Origin: a virus | Direction: 5' to 3' (one strand) | IMG/VR virus record: IMGVR_UViG_3300031758_009207 | Coordinates: 1 to 46,474 of that record | DNA length: 46,474 nt | Shown here: positions 11,138 to 19,825 of the stretch, one piece after another | Layout of the letters: every line of letters starts with the position of its first letter | How positions within the stretch are numbered: position 1 is the first letter of the stretch | Position numbers and translations under genes: made by a program | Notes under the pieces: model-generated | Told to the model about the DNA's origin: nothing | The model's database searches: none | Seen by the model: only the letters and a program-made list of their open reading frames with translations

Positions 11138-11743
11138 ATGCCAAGTGTATTCTTAGTAAGCGACACGCACTTTGGACACACTGGTGTATGTCGCTTTACC
11201 CGCAACGATGGCTTCACAAAATTGCGTCCATGGGACAGTCCCGAAGAAATGGACGAAGCTATGGTTAAGGCCTGGAACGAACGGGTCAAACCCACTGACA
11301 AAGTCTACCATTTAGGCGACGTTGTTATTAACCGTAAAGCGTTGGCAATAATGCGTAGATTAAACGGTGACAAAGTATTAATCCGCGGAAACCACGATAT
11401 CTTTAAGGACGAGGATTATCGTGCTCACTTCCGTGAATTACGTGCTTACCATGTTATGAACGGTATGATCTTAAGCCATATTCCTGTACACAGCGACAGC
11501 TTAGGACGTTTCGGAGTTAACATTCACGGACACTTACACGCAAATCGTGTTCGTAAAGCCCGCGGAGTTGATGCTAAGACTGGGGATATCTTATATAGTG
11601 ATGAGATAGATCCACGCTACCATTGTGTATGCGTAGAGCAAATCCCAGACTTTGCGCCTATATTGTTTGAAGATGTATTAAAGCGCATTGCCGAAGAAGG
11701 CGGTGTAGTAGGCTTTAAAAGTGGCAACGGACCTACAATGTAG
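11138..11743 (+). CDS. Calcineurin-like metallophosphoesterase
   Basis: A 201-residue two-metal phosphoesterase. All motifs are visible: SDTHFGH (~8-14), HLGDV (~58-62), RGNHD (~83-87), SHIP (~113-116) and IHGHLH (~129-134). It may hydrolyse nucleotides, RNA or phosphoproteins; phages use such enzymes variously. AAAGGAGG is a near-perfect ribosome site. It ends an early operon at a strong terminator and could act with the phosphatase two genes upstream. Confidence 0.92.
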   Translation: MPSVFLVSDTHFGHTGVCRFTRNDGFTKLRPWDSPEEMDEAMVKAWNERVKPTDKVYHLGDVVINRKALAIMRRLNGDKVLIRGNHDIFKDEDYRAHFRELRAYHVMNGMILSHIPVHSDSLGRFGVNIHGHLHANRVRKARGVDAKTGDILYSDEIDPRYHCVCVEQIPDFAPILFEDVLKRIAEEGGVVGFKSGNGPTM

Positions 11744-11760
11744 TAAACTATGCAGTTTAA

Positions 11761-11789
11761 AATAGGGCTCTTTGGAGTCCTATTTTTTT
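11761..11789 (+). terminator. Rho-independent terminator
   Basis: AATAGGGCTC (11761-11770), loop TTTG, GAGTCCTATT (11775-11784), ten pairs with one G-T, then a T-run. It separates the early operon from the late tail-fibre gene. Confidence 0.93.
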
Positions 11790-11812
11790 GGCTCGAGGTT
11801 CTGATACAGTGG

Positions 11813-11820
11813 CATAAATA
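11813..11820 (+). promoter_or_regulatory. T4-type late promoter
   Basis: CATAAATA, one base from the T4 late consensus, 31 bases before the tail-fibre start, with a separate GGAG ribosome site. This is the usual late-gene arrangement, unlike the leaderless late genes elsewhere in the window. Confidence 0.65.
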
Positions 11821-11851
11821 CTAGTACTAACATTGCCTCGGAGTTATTAAT

Positions 11852-13504
11852 ATGGCCTTACAAATCAGACGTGGACCAACCGCAGATCGAATGAGTTATA
11901 CCCCAGTTGTGGGCGAACTTATTTGGGATACATCAACAAATTCGTTGTATATCGGAAACGGAACCACAGCCGGCGGTTTACCCGCAGGAACACTAGTCAC
12001 AGAGGATGTCCAAGACATTGCTTCTACAATGCTAACTAGTGGTACACACCAAAACATCACCTTTACCTACGACGACACACTAGGGCGTATAAATTCTACA
12101 TTCGATCTATCATCGTTTGATGGTACTATAGAAGCGGCTGGATTTAAAGGATCTGTTTATGCTTCTGATTCTACATTACTGTTAAACGCACTATCGGGCG
12201 CAGTTAATTTAGACGGAACAGTCAAAGGCAATGTTGTTCCAAACGTCAATGAAGCATATGATTTAGGCAGTGCATCAAATAGATTTAGAGATTTATATCT
12301 AAGTGGTTCTAGCATTGAGCTTGGCTCTGCTACTATTACAGCCACAGGTTCTGCAGTAAACTTACCAGCAGGATCCACAATTAATGGTGTTGTCATTGGA
12401 ACAGGATCAGGTGCCGGTGTTGAAGCCGGAATGAACTACAATATTAATATTGTTGGAGATGATAGCACAATTATTGTCAACGCATCTACAAGAACAATAA
12501 CGGCAGCAGGTGGTTTCACTGGTAATTTACTTGGTAATGTGAGTGGGAATATTACTGGTAGTGTGACTGGCAATATTTTTACAAATTTCATCGACTCAGC
12601 AGACAGTTCACCTATTATAGTTACACCGACAGTATTATTCAATTCAAATGTAACGTCCGAGGGCTCTCTAAGAGTAGTAGATGGAGGCAACTTTCAGTCT
12701 ACAGAGTTCTCAAGTTTTCCTCTTGCGGTCACTGCTGCTCATAATGATGATCAAGCCACTAGATTGGTTCTAAGAAGATCTAGAGGAACACTTGATACTC
12801 CTTTATCATTAATCACTAACGATAGAGTAGGAAGCATTCAGTTTAATGGTTATGACGGCACAAACACCATTAGTTCGGCGCAAATCCAAGCAAGAGTTAC
12901 TGGCACAGTATCTCCTGGTGTAATGCCCTCATCTTTAAGATTTTTAATTACGAATACTCTAGGGAATGAACAAGAAGCAGGGCGTTTTAACGAATCTGGA
13001 AATCTTTTTCTTTTCGCCAACGACGTTACTTCTGGACCTTTACAGATTTTTTCTGGGCATAATAGTTCTTCAAATGCCAGCAACGTTATCTTAGTTAGGG
13101 CAAGAGGGGTACCAAGTTTCCCTGGACAGACAGGAACGCCCTTGGCAGTTCTAAATGGGGATCCAATTTTTGATTTTGCGTTTGCAGGCTACGACGGAAC
13201 TAACAACGTTGGCGTAGCTCAAATTCGTGTGGTCACTGACGGAGCAGTATCTACAGGAATAGTTCCTGGCCGATTTGAATTTTTTACCAGCAATACCAGC
13301 GGAGTCTCTGCTAGCAGACTAACAATTGCTACAACTAAAACTACTTTTAATAATATGCCGGTGCTTCCTACTTATGCCGACGAAACCGCAGCCGATACTG
13401 CTATTGGTGGATCAGGAAACAGAGTAAACGGCATGATGTACTACGACACAGGAGCAGCAAAAATAAAAGCTGTGGCCGGTGGTTCTTGGACAGCTATACA
13501 TTAA
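11852..13504 (+). CDS. Tail fibre / receptor-binding structural protein
   Basis: A 550-residue beta-rich protein. Residues 1-46 match the N-terminal attachment module seen in phage tail-tip proteins such as Mtd (MALQIRRGPTADRM, VVGELIWDT, YIGNGTT). A segment near 130-165 has the repeated fibre motif AYDLGSASNRFRDLYLSGS, followed by Thr/Ser/Gly-rich shaft sequence. The C-terminus ends NGMMYYDTGAAKIKAVAGGSW, as in fibre tips of aquatic T4-like phages. It probably contacts the host surface. It is the last gene before the AT-rich island. Confidence 0.87.
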   Translation: MALQIRRGPTADRMSYTPVVGELIWDTSTNSLYIGNGTTAGGLPAGTLVTEDVQDIASTMLTSGTHQNITFTYDDTLGRINSTFDLSSFDGTIEAAGFKGSVYASDSTLLLNALSGAVNLDGTVKGNVVPNVNEAYDLGSASNRFRDLYLSGSSIELGSATITATGSAVNLPAGSTINGVVIGTGSGAGVEAGMNYNINIVGDDSTIIVNASTRTITAAGGFTGNLLGNVSGNITGSVTGNIFTNFIDSADSSPIIVTPTVLFNSNVTSEGSLRVVDGGNFQSTEFSSFPLAVTAAHNDDQATRLVLRRSRGTLDTPLSLITNDRVGSIQFNGYDGTNTISSAQIQARVTGTVSPGVMPSSLRFLITNTLGNEQEAGRFNESGNLFLFANDVTSGPLQIFSGHNSSSNASNVILVRARGVPSFPGQTGTPLAVLNGDPIFDFAFAGYDGTNNVGVAQIRVVTDGAVSTGIVPGRFEFFTSNTSGVSASRLTIATTKTTFNNMPVLPTYADETAADTAIGGSGNRVNGMMYYDTGAAKIKAVAGGSWTAIH

Positions 13505-13544
13505 CACATTTTTTATCATTTAGGTATAAGGTTACCTATCTTAT

Positions 13545-14096
13545 ATGTTAGATAAAATTTTATTCTGTCCCCTAGATATAGAATTAGATAATATAGAGTT
13601 TTCTGTAGTGGACGGAACTCCTGTCATATCTAAATATAATCCTTATTGGAATTCTACTCTCATTTCTGATGAAACGATCAAAAAAAATAATTTTGATGAA
13701 GTTCTTAAACAATTACCATTTGAAAAGATTAGCAATTTACAATATAAAATACAACAACAGACCGTAGATTCTCACGTAGATGTTTATCCAGAAATGAAAT
13801 TCGCTCCTGGAGAATATAAACACATACTAGATACAGAGCCGTCGGGATATCGATTTATTTTAAAAGGAGCAGTTGATAGTTTAGAAGTTTTTGACGGTAC
13901 ATTGTGGATTACTACTAGAGTTCCTAAAATTCCCTGTGCGTATATTTTAAATTCAACCTCAGCTATACACAAAGTTAAAGAAGACAAAGAACGAACAACA
14001 ATCTATGTAAGAGGTTGGTTAAATAAGGAACGACATCTAGCACTATTAGAAAAAAGCCTAGAAAAATATAGCCAATATGTTGTTTGGAAAAACTAG
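13545..14096 (+). CDS. 2OG-Fe(II) oxygenase, Asp/Asn hydroxylase-like
   Basis: A 183-residue protein with a double-stranded beta-helix pattern. Metal-binding HxD in DSHVDVYPEM (~75-84), distal histidine in SAIHKVKEDKERTTIYVRGW (~141-160), where the arginine would bind the 2OG carboxylate. The N-terminal ~60 residues are family-poor. C-terminal LEKYSQYVVWKN resembles the end of the oxygenase at 25887 (LDKYSDYAIWW), suggesting paralogy. It opens the oxygenase island. Substrate unknown; protein, lipid or small molecule are all possible. Confidence 0.75.
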   Translation: MLDKILFCPLDIELDNIEFSVVDGTPVISKYNPYWNSTLISDETIKKNNFDEVLKQLPFEKISNLQYKIQQQTVDSHVDVYPEMKFAPGEYKHILDTEPSGYRFILKGAVDSLEVFDGTLWITTRVPKIPCAYILNSTSAIHKVKEDKERTTIYVRGWLNKERHLALLEKSLEKYSQYVVWKN

Positions 14097-14152
14097 TATA
14101 TCTAGGAAAGGCAAAGCATCCAACACTGATAGAAACAAGCGTAAATAAATTC

Positions 14153-14857
14153 TCAGTGAGTGTGTTGTAGATTAGCGATGACTTGAGCTACATTCTGAGA
14201 AATCATAGGAATATTCAAAATTAAATGTATGCTGTTATTGACCCAACTTATAGTCCTGTGGGTCATCCGTGTGTTGAGATAATAGACCCGACCGTGTTCT
14301 ATTTGTAATTTACGGTCATCCATCCACCAGTCGTATTCTAACGGTCCGCAGTTATTAAGAAACACAATAAGTCGGAATACATCTCTAGGCATAGTAGGAT
14401 GATCTCTATGTGGAACAAAATACCCGCCTGTATCAGATCTTACTATAAATGTTCTTCCTAATGGTTGAAAGGTGTTTAAAAATGGGTGCAGACTAGTGCA
14501 GGCATGATAGACATCAGTAGGCTGATTAAACTCTAATTCACTTATCCGACGCTTGGCTGCGTATGATGCTTGAGCCAAACTAGGATTTGTTCTATGATCA
14601 GTACCCGGCAAACAAGTAAGAGTAAGAGATTTTCTGTTATTAGGTCTATCTGTTCTAGGAAGATAATCTTGCCAATCATCTTTAAACTGTTCGATCTCCC
14701 GCATGAATTGACCACAGTCTATCTTCCATTTCAGCGGTTCAAAAATTCCTAAGTTGAGTAGGCTAACTTCGTTAGTAAGATTCTCTAAACTTACTTTATC
14801 AGGGGAATAAGATTGACTTCTTCCACTTACGCCAGGAGGAACCACTACATTATTCAT
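14153..14857 (-). CDS. 2OG-Fe(II) oxygenase, Asp/Arg hydroxylase-like
   Basis: A 234-residue protein. Iron-binding HxD in YFVPHRDHP, followed by the strand FRLIVFLNN, then GRVYYLNTRMTHRTISW with the distal histidine. The N-terminus is a distinct ~100-residue region ending before the histidine motif. Its start overlaps the stop of the gene at 14854 (ATGA), so the two minus-strand oxygenases are translationally coupled. Substrate unknown. Confidence 0.78.
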   Translation of the reverse strand: MNNVVVPPGVSGRSQSYSPDKVSLENLTNEVSLLNLGIFEPLKWKIDCGQFMREIEQFKDDWQDYLPRTDRPNNRKSLTLTCLPGTDHRTNPSLAQASYAAKRRISELEFNQPTDVYHACTSLHPFLNTFQPLGRTFIVRSDTGGYFVPHRDHPTMPRDVFRLIVFLNNCGPLEYDWWMDDRKLQIEHGRVYYLNTRMTHRTISWVNNSIHLILNIPMISQNVAQVIANLQHTH

Positions 14858-15444
14858 TGACCAATCCTTAAAAATTTTTCTAAAAGTTCTTGATATGTGT
14901 GATTATCAGTAAATCTAATACTAGCACATAATCGATCTCTGCTATCTAAATTCACAGTAGTGTGTGGAATATCAGTTCGTATTAATGTAGGGGCTGTCAA
15001 TTTGCAATTTCCTATTAAAGAAAAATCTGTATTGCTAACATATTTATTTCCTTGATATCCATAATGTATACCTGATAGATTATATTCTAAAGGTTGACTT
15101 AAATTTCGCCTTGTAGGATAAATTTCTTGTAATTTTGTTTCAAACCAAGTCATATTCGAATCCGCTGACGTTAAATTATAATTGATTGCAGCATGCCATT
15201 TTATCCAACGATCATTTACTAACAATATATCCGAATGTATAGGACTTATACCGTTTTGACATTTTTTAAAAATTATAACACCACCGATTGTCAAATCCAA
15301 ATCATCAAAAATTTTTTTAGTTTGTTCGTTTATATTTTTTTTATCTATGGGATAATATCTGTTTCTTCTATCTCTAAATAAAAATTCAGGGAATTGAACA
15401 TCTTCAACTAACGGATTGATGGGAAGATCTAATTCTTGAAACAT
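14854..15444 (-). CDS. 2OG-Fe(II) oxygenase-like, RTDIPH subfamily
   Basis: A 196-residue protein. HxD in ISPIHSDIL, then WHAAINYNL, and the distal half TLIRTDIPHTTVNLDSRDR followed by CASIRF, with histidine and arginine placed as iron and 2OG ligands. The same distal module occurs in the protein at 21545, so they are paralogues. Middle of a minus-strand run from the PP-loop ATPase to the next oxygenase. Substrate unknown. Confidence 0.75.
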   Translation of the reverse strand: MFQELDLPINPLVEDVQFPEFLFRDRRNRYYPIDKKNINEQTKKIFDDLDLTIGGVIIFKKCQNGISPIHSDILLVNDRWIKWHAAINYNLTSADSNMTWFETKLQEIYPTRRNLSQPLEYNLSGIHYGYQGNKYVSNTDFSLIGNCKLTAPTLIRTDIPHTTVNLDSRDRLCASIRFTDNHTYQELLEKFLRIGQ

Positions 15445-15445
15445 G

Positions 15446-16378
15446 TTATTTCGACAACCTTTTTAGAAACTCACCAACAGGCATTTTCCATTTATCAGTG
15501 TACGGTTTATATGCTGATAAAAACTTCTGCTGTATTTGGTCACAACAATCTTGGATTAATTCGCATCCATGATATTTTTCCCTTATTTCTATATTCCAAT
15601 TTTTTTGATAAATTCTATATTTGGCATATCTAGAGTTTATGGTTTCACTTGGGGGAGATTGAAATAATTCCAACATGATAGGATCACGGCCAACTGATAA
15701 CACAATTTCAGGAGTCATTTGAAAAAAATTAATAGCTGCTGTCATGTTGTTCGCAATGGCGTATCTACACCAAGATAAGATATATTCATATTCTACATAT
15801 TTCCATTCGCCGTCTAACCTATTTGCATAAAAGTCACCATTCCCTAAAACAGGTATACCGTTTAGATTAAAATACACATGATCCATTAATTTCATTGTAG
15901 GCAACATTTCCGCTTGGAAACATTTTCCCTGTTCTGCCATTCTTAGAGATTCCGGAGAACCTAACCAGGTTAGTACATCTATATCTACATAGATAACTTC
16001 AAAATTTAATTCTTTAGATAATTTTTCAACCACTTCTATTTCGTGTGAGTTTAAATTTTTGTCGAATCTATTTGTTATGACCTTAAATGGTTGCCCTAAT
16101 TCTAAGAAAGCTCTAACCACAACTTCGCTATCAGCCCCTCCGCTTAACAACACATAAGGAAGTTTGTTCACAGTTTTTGAGTAATTGTTAATTATTTCAC
16201 AGACATTAATACACTCATCTCTGAATGAGCTAGGAGTTCTAATTGACTTAGAGTACCAACATTGAAATACATCTGATTGGTGTTGTCTTAGATTGTGCTG
16301 ACTTCCATTATAACCAAATTTAAAATTTTGATCCATCTCGAATTTTATTTTTTGATCAGATGAGACAACAGAGTGCAT
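15446..16378 (-). CDS. PP-loop ATP pyrophosphatase (Asn synthetase-like)
   Basis: A 310-residue adenine nucleotide alpha-hydrolase-like protein. The PP-loop is LLSGGADSE (~78-85), and a long C-terminal domain has no glutaminase part. Such enzymes adenylate a carboxylate or carbonyl and then form an amide or similar bond. Start: ATG at 16378 has GGGAG eight bases upstream but overlaps the desaturase by 34 bases; the ATG at 16336 avoids this. A second PP-loop protein lies at 19818. QueC is unlikely because its zinc cysteines are missing. Confidence 0.75.
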   Translation of the reverse strand: MHSVVSSDQKIKFEMDQNFKFGYNGSQHNLRQHQSDVFQCWYSKSIRTPSSFRDECINVCEIINNYSKTVNKLPYVLLSGGADSEVVVRAFLELGQPFKVITNRFDKNLNSHEIEVVEKLSKELNFEVIYVDIDVLTWLGSPESLRMAEQGKCFQAEMLPTMKLMDHVYFNLNGIPVLGNGDFYANRLDGEWKYVEYEYILSWCRYAIANNMTAAINFFQMTPEIVLSVGRDPIMLELFQSPPSETINSRYAKYRIYQKNWNIEIREKYHGCELIQDCCDQIQQKFLSAYKPYTDKWKMPVGEFLKRLSK

Positions 16379-17112
16379 GTATCAAACTCCCATTTTTTTC
16401 CGCTTACAGATTTTCCAAAATCAAAACTAGACGGCATTTGATGATGATTATTATGCCATCCATTACCCCAAAACATTAACCCTAACATAGGGATATTTCT
16501 TGATTTATCTTTAGTTTCAAAATTTCTATATCCAACGTTGTCACTATGACAGAATGTATTAATAAGTCCCTCACCATGAAATGCAACAATTGTTGGTACA
16601 ATAGCAAACCAATATAATAAATTTAAATCAATCAATCCTAGAACTATCCACGATAACAAAATAATTATTTCATAATACTTGGCGGTAAATGCCATTTTTT
16701 TATTACGTACTAGGTCAACAGCAAACTTGTAGTTTACACTAGTAGGATTGTGTTTTAAAATCCAACCTACAAAAGCATGCCATCTTCCAAAAATTGGAGA
16801 ATGTTCGTCTTTTTCTGTATCGGCAAATCTATGATGATATCCTCGGTGTACTGCGGCCCACCAGATTGGATGACCCTGGCATGATAACACACTAGCATAA
16901 ATTATTAAATTCTCTGCCCATGATTTTAAAATGATCGATCTATGAGATGCCCATCTATGAAGTCCGATTGCTACTCCGTACCCACCAATAAAAATATAGC
17001 CTGCTAGAAAATACAATAGACTGGTAAAATTGTAATCTACGAAAAAAAACAACAAAACCAATAGTATGTGTAAAGGGAAAAACGTAGTTAACAGGTATTT
17101 GTAATTTTTCAT
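16345..17112 (-). CDS. Membrane fatty-acid desaturase (delta-9 type)
   Basis: Di-iron acyl desaturase inserting a double bond into a fatty-acyl chain at the membrane. Three histidine boxes: HRWASH (52-57), HRGYHH (89-94), HNNHH (220-224). Hydrophobic segments at ~8-45, ~65-80, ~148-178. Length 255 aa is short for the family but has all boxes. The start is seven bases from the opposite-strand start region at 17119-17143, with a TATAAATA late promoter 24 bases upstream of it. First of three distinct desaturases in the island. Confidence 0.92.
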   Translation of the reverse strand: MKNYKYLLTTFFPLHILLVLLFFFVDYNFTSLLYFLAGYIFIGGYGVAIGLHRWASHRSIILKSWAENLIIYASVLSCQGHPIWWAAVHRGYHHRFADTEKDEHSPIFGRWHAFVGWILKHNPTSVNYKFAVDLVRNKKMAFTAKYYEIIILLSWIVLGLIDLNLLYWFAIVPTIVAFHGEGLINTFCHSDNVGYRNFETKDKSRNIPMLGLMFWGNGWHNNHHQMPSSFDFGKSVSGKKWEFDTCTLLSHLIKK

Positions 17113-17128
17113 AGAGGGATGATTCCGA

Positions 17129-17143
17129 TTAAATATATTTATA
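17129..17143. promoter_or_regulatory. Divergent pair of late promoters
   Basis: On the plus strand TTAAATA (17129-17135) lies eight bases before ATG 17143. On the minus strand TATAAATA (complement of 17136-17143) reads toward the desaturase start at 17112. The two boxes are back to back within 15 bases. Confidence 0.55.
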
Positions 17144-17742
17144 TGATGCCAAAATCCCTATCGCTTAAATCGAATCCCGGAGAGGACTTGTGGAATGAAT
17201 GCATGGAAACTATAAAATCTCGATGCCGTGCAGATCCATTGTATGAAAATTATGTAAATTTATCTCCTACACAATATTATTATTTTGTAACAGCAATATA
17301 CGAAAATAAAATAATTTCCTTTGGAGCCATAGAATATTCTCCTCACAAATGGGGGGAGAAAATTGCAAGAGTGTTAACTAGATTTTGGATACATCCAGAT
17401 TTTAGAAGCAACGGATTAACTAAGTGGGGACCTAATGCTGTTAGATTTAGTCCAATTATACTTAAGGCTCAGCTTGAATTTTTAAATTCACAGAATAAAA
17501 TAAAAGTTGCTATGATTACAAGAGAAGGAAAATACTCAAAAAGTTTTAAAGAAATAATAAAACTTGCATCATCTGTTTCAGTTGATTCTTTTGAAATATT
17601 AGAAAATATATACAATGTCTGCGGAGACTCAAACGATGATTCGTGTTATCAGATGGTGGCATTATCGTCAATAGATAATGAAGACAAGTGGAATATCTTT
17701 TCTGAAGCAATATCTTCTGGATTTTTTAAAGGGCCAAATTAA
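17143..17742 (+). CDS. GNAT-like N-acetyltransferase
   Basis: A 199-residue protein with a possible GNAT acyl-CoA-binding pattern: ARVLTRFWIHPDFRSNGLTKWG (around residues 75-95), where the R..H.(D)FR.xGL segment recalls motif A. The first half includes FVTAIYENKIISFG, a typical beta-strand pair before it. An ATG at 17119 is longer but lies upstream of the late promoter box, so I chose 17143. The stop overlaps the next start (TAATG). Acceptor substrate unknown. Confidence 0.65.
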   Translation: MMPKSLSLKSNPGEDLWNECMETIKSRCRADPLYENYVNLSPTQYYYFVTAIYENKIISFGAIEYSPHKWGEKIARVLTRFWIHPDFRSNGLTKWGPNAVRFSPIILKAQLEFLNSQNKIKVAMITREGKYSKSFKEIIKLASSVSVDSFEILENIYNVCGDSNDDSCYQMVALSSIDNEDKWNIFSEAISSGFFKGPN

Positions 17743-18587
17743 TGAAGTTTTACGTAAAAGATTGTCCTGCGCACCTGTCATTATTCCAGTGGATATATGA
17801 ACAAAGCGATTTCTACACAGCAATAAAAGATATTGCTACATCAACTAAAATAGATGACGTAATAGAATTACCTCACAAAATTGATATTCCTTCACTTATC
17901 AAAGATACTCTATCAGCATTAGAAACGTTTGGAACTAAAGGTTGGCAAACAACTAAAGGTCAAAGTAAGGCCTACGGCGGTCTTAGCATGGTATACAACC
18001 CGGATCTAATAGACACAATTGATCCTAATCAACATACACTCGGCACCCCTGTAAACGCTCCGGATCAATTTTATTATGGCAGTACAGAAAATTTTCGTTC
18101 TATAAGAAATACATACTTTGACAGTTATGGATTTAGAAAACTATCACCGTGCATCTCACAAACTAATCTTAAAAATTTTATCAATGAATTTCACCTTTCA
18201 CCTACACGAAGTAGGATAGCTGTTTTAGATGCTGACATGTATGATAGAGTAGGTGAAGAATTCCTTTGGCACAAGGATGAAACTATATTCGAAAATCTCA
18301 GGATCAACATTCCCATCGACACTGATTCTTCTTTCCTATTTCAACTTGAAAACAAACAGCCAATACATTTAGAGTTAGGAAAAATATATACATGGGATAC
18401 AAATTTACCGCATAGGGTATATGCCACAAAAAAATCTATTAAAAAAAGAACCCATTTAGTATTAGGATTCACACCTTGGATTAATTATATAGAAAATGAA
18501 GATTGCTTTGTATTAAATTCTCACTTTGGTAAATTACATCCGTTTGATATTCTTCTAAACGGATTAGCACATCAAAGCATTGGTTAG
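17742..18587 (+). CDS. 2OG-Fe(II) oxygenase, Asp/Asn hydroxylase-like
   Basis: A 281-residue protein. Iron-binding HxD in EEFLWHKDET, then RINIPI and FLFQLENKQPIHLELGKIYTW, with the distal histidine in LPHRVYAT and an arginine in KKRTHLVLGF. The long N-terminal ~150 residues differ from the other oxygenases here. It overlaps the previous gene by one base and is convergent with the ATP-grasp gene, overlapping it by four. Substrate unknown. Confidence 0.78.
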   Translation: MKFYVKDCPAHLSLFQWIYEQSDFYTAIKDIATSTKIDDVIELPHKIDIPSLIKDTLSALETFGTKGWQTTKGQSKAYGGLSMVYNPDLIDTIDPNQHTLGTPVNAPDQFYYGSTENFRSIRNTYFDSYGFRKLSPCISQTNLKNFINEFHLSPTRSRIAVLDADMYDRVGEEFLWHKDETIFENLRINIPIDTDSSFLFQLENKQPIHLELGKIYTWDTNLPHRVYATKKSIKKRTHLVLGFTPWINYIENEDCFVLNSHFGKLHPFDILLNGLAHQSIG

Positions 18588-19825
18588 GTATAATTAACAA
18601 TTATAGAAGAAATTAAATTTTGATATTTTTCGTTTAGATCGTTAAGATCACTGCCTGATATATAAACATATCCGTTATTGCTGATTGCTAAATCGTTCCT
18701 TGGAAGATTAACTTTATTATTAGTTGGTAATTTAATATAGTCTGCAAGAATATCTTTTTTAATCTCTATGCTTTTAATGAGACCTGGTTTTAATCCTAAA
18801 TCTCTTTTCATACTACACTTGCTTGTGTTTAACAACATATTTTTATTGTTAAGAATAGAGTTAACTAACTTTGATGCATACTGATTTTCTCCAGAGTATT
18901 GCAATAAATGGCATCCTACGGAAACTCGAGCTGCAAAATCAATAAAATAAATATTCCCCTCTTTTAATATCACATCTAACATGAACGGACAATTATCTAA
19001 CTCAGTTAAAGAAATAAACTTTTCTAATTTAATTTTGATATTTTCATAAAAATCGTTGTTAAAATATTTAGACGGATACACTAATGCAGTTTCAGCCGCA
19101 TAGGGATATGAATTAGATTCTATATCATAAAAAAAATCTAAGCTAAGAGATTTATTAAGTATGTGTCCAATCACAGAGATTATTGGTCCATCAATATATT
19201 CCTGAATTATATAATCACTATTTGCTGAATAATATTCGAAAGTTTTAAATTTTTCACCGTGGCTTTCTTGATAATCATGTACTTTAACATCAACGTCTTT
19301 AAAAAAATCTTTAAGACTTTCTCTAGAAGAAATTATTTTTATCCCTAAACTTGCCATTCCTCCCGACGGTTTTACTAAACATGGAAATTTAATATCTGAA
19401 GATATAGTGTTTAATGTTTTTTTATTTTTAACAATTTGATAAATTTCAGGAACATCGATCTTTAAATCTTTCCATATTTTGTAATAAACTATTTTTTCTT
19501 TAATTTTTTCGTATGATTTTAATTTAATTCCTGGTAGATCAAATTTACTGTTTATTTCAGCAATTAATTTCATATGATGATCAGGGAACGTAGGATAGAT
19601 ATATTGATATTTTTTTGTTTCTAATAATTGAGAAAGTAAATTTAAAAATTGATCAGTAGTATCAACAACAAATATGTTATCAAATTTAGATAGTTGTGAC
19701 TTCATTAGATCAAATTCGGGATGATCTTTAGGAACAATTATATCTAAATTATAACCTTGATTTATTAAATCATAGATTGTAGATAAATGATGATATCCAC
19801 GACATACTAACAAAATATTATTCAT
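18584..19825 (-). CDS. ATP-grasp ligase
   Basis: A 413-residue ATP-grasp protein, ligating a carboxylate to an amine or similar nucleophile through an acyl phosphate. Core motifs: KFPCLVKPSGGMASLGIKII (ATP-binding beta-hairpin and glycine loop), YIIQEYIDGP, and magnesium-binding region FMLDVILKEGNIYFIDFAARVS. An N-terminal Rossmann-like part (ILLVCRGYHHLSTIYDL) is typical of carbamoyl-phosphate/biotin-carboxylase relatives. It overlaps the PP-loop gene upstream by eight bases. Very AT-rich. Substrates unknown. Confidence 0.85.
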   Translation of the reverse strand: MNNILLVCRGYHHLSTIYDLINQGYNLDIIVPKDHPEFDLMKSQLSKFDNIFVVDTTDQFLNLLSQLLETKKYQYIYPTFPDHHMKLIAEINSKFDLPGIKLKSYEKIKEKIVYYKIWKDLKIDVPEIYQIVKNKKTLNTISSDIKFPCLVKPSGGMASLGIKIISSRESLKDFFKDVDVKVHDYQESHGEKFKTFEYYSANSDYIIQEYIDGPIISVIGHILNKSLSLDFFYDIESNSYPYAAETALVYPSKYFNNDFYENIKIKLEKFISLTELDNCPFMLDVILKEGNIYFIDFAARVSVGCHLLQYSGENQYASKLVNSILNNKNMLLNTSKCSMKRDLGLKPGLIKSIEIKKDILADYIKLPTNNKVNLPRNDLAISNNGYVYISGSDLNDLNEKYQNLISSIIVNYT

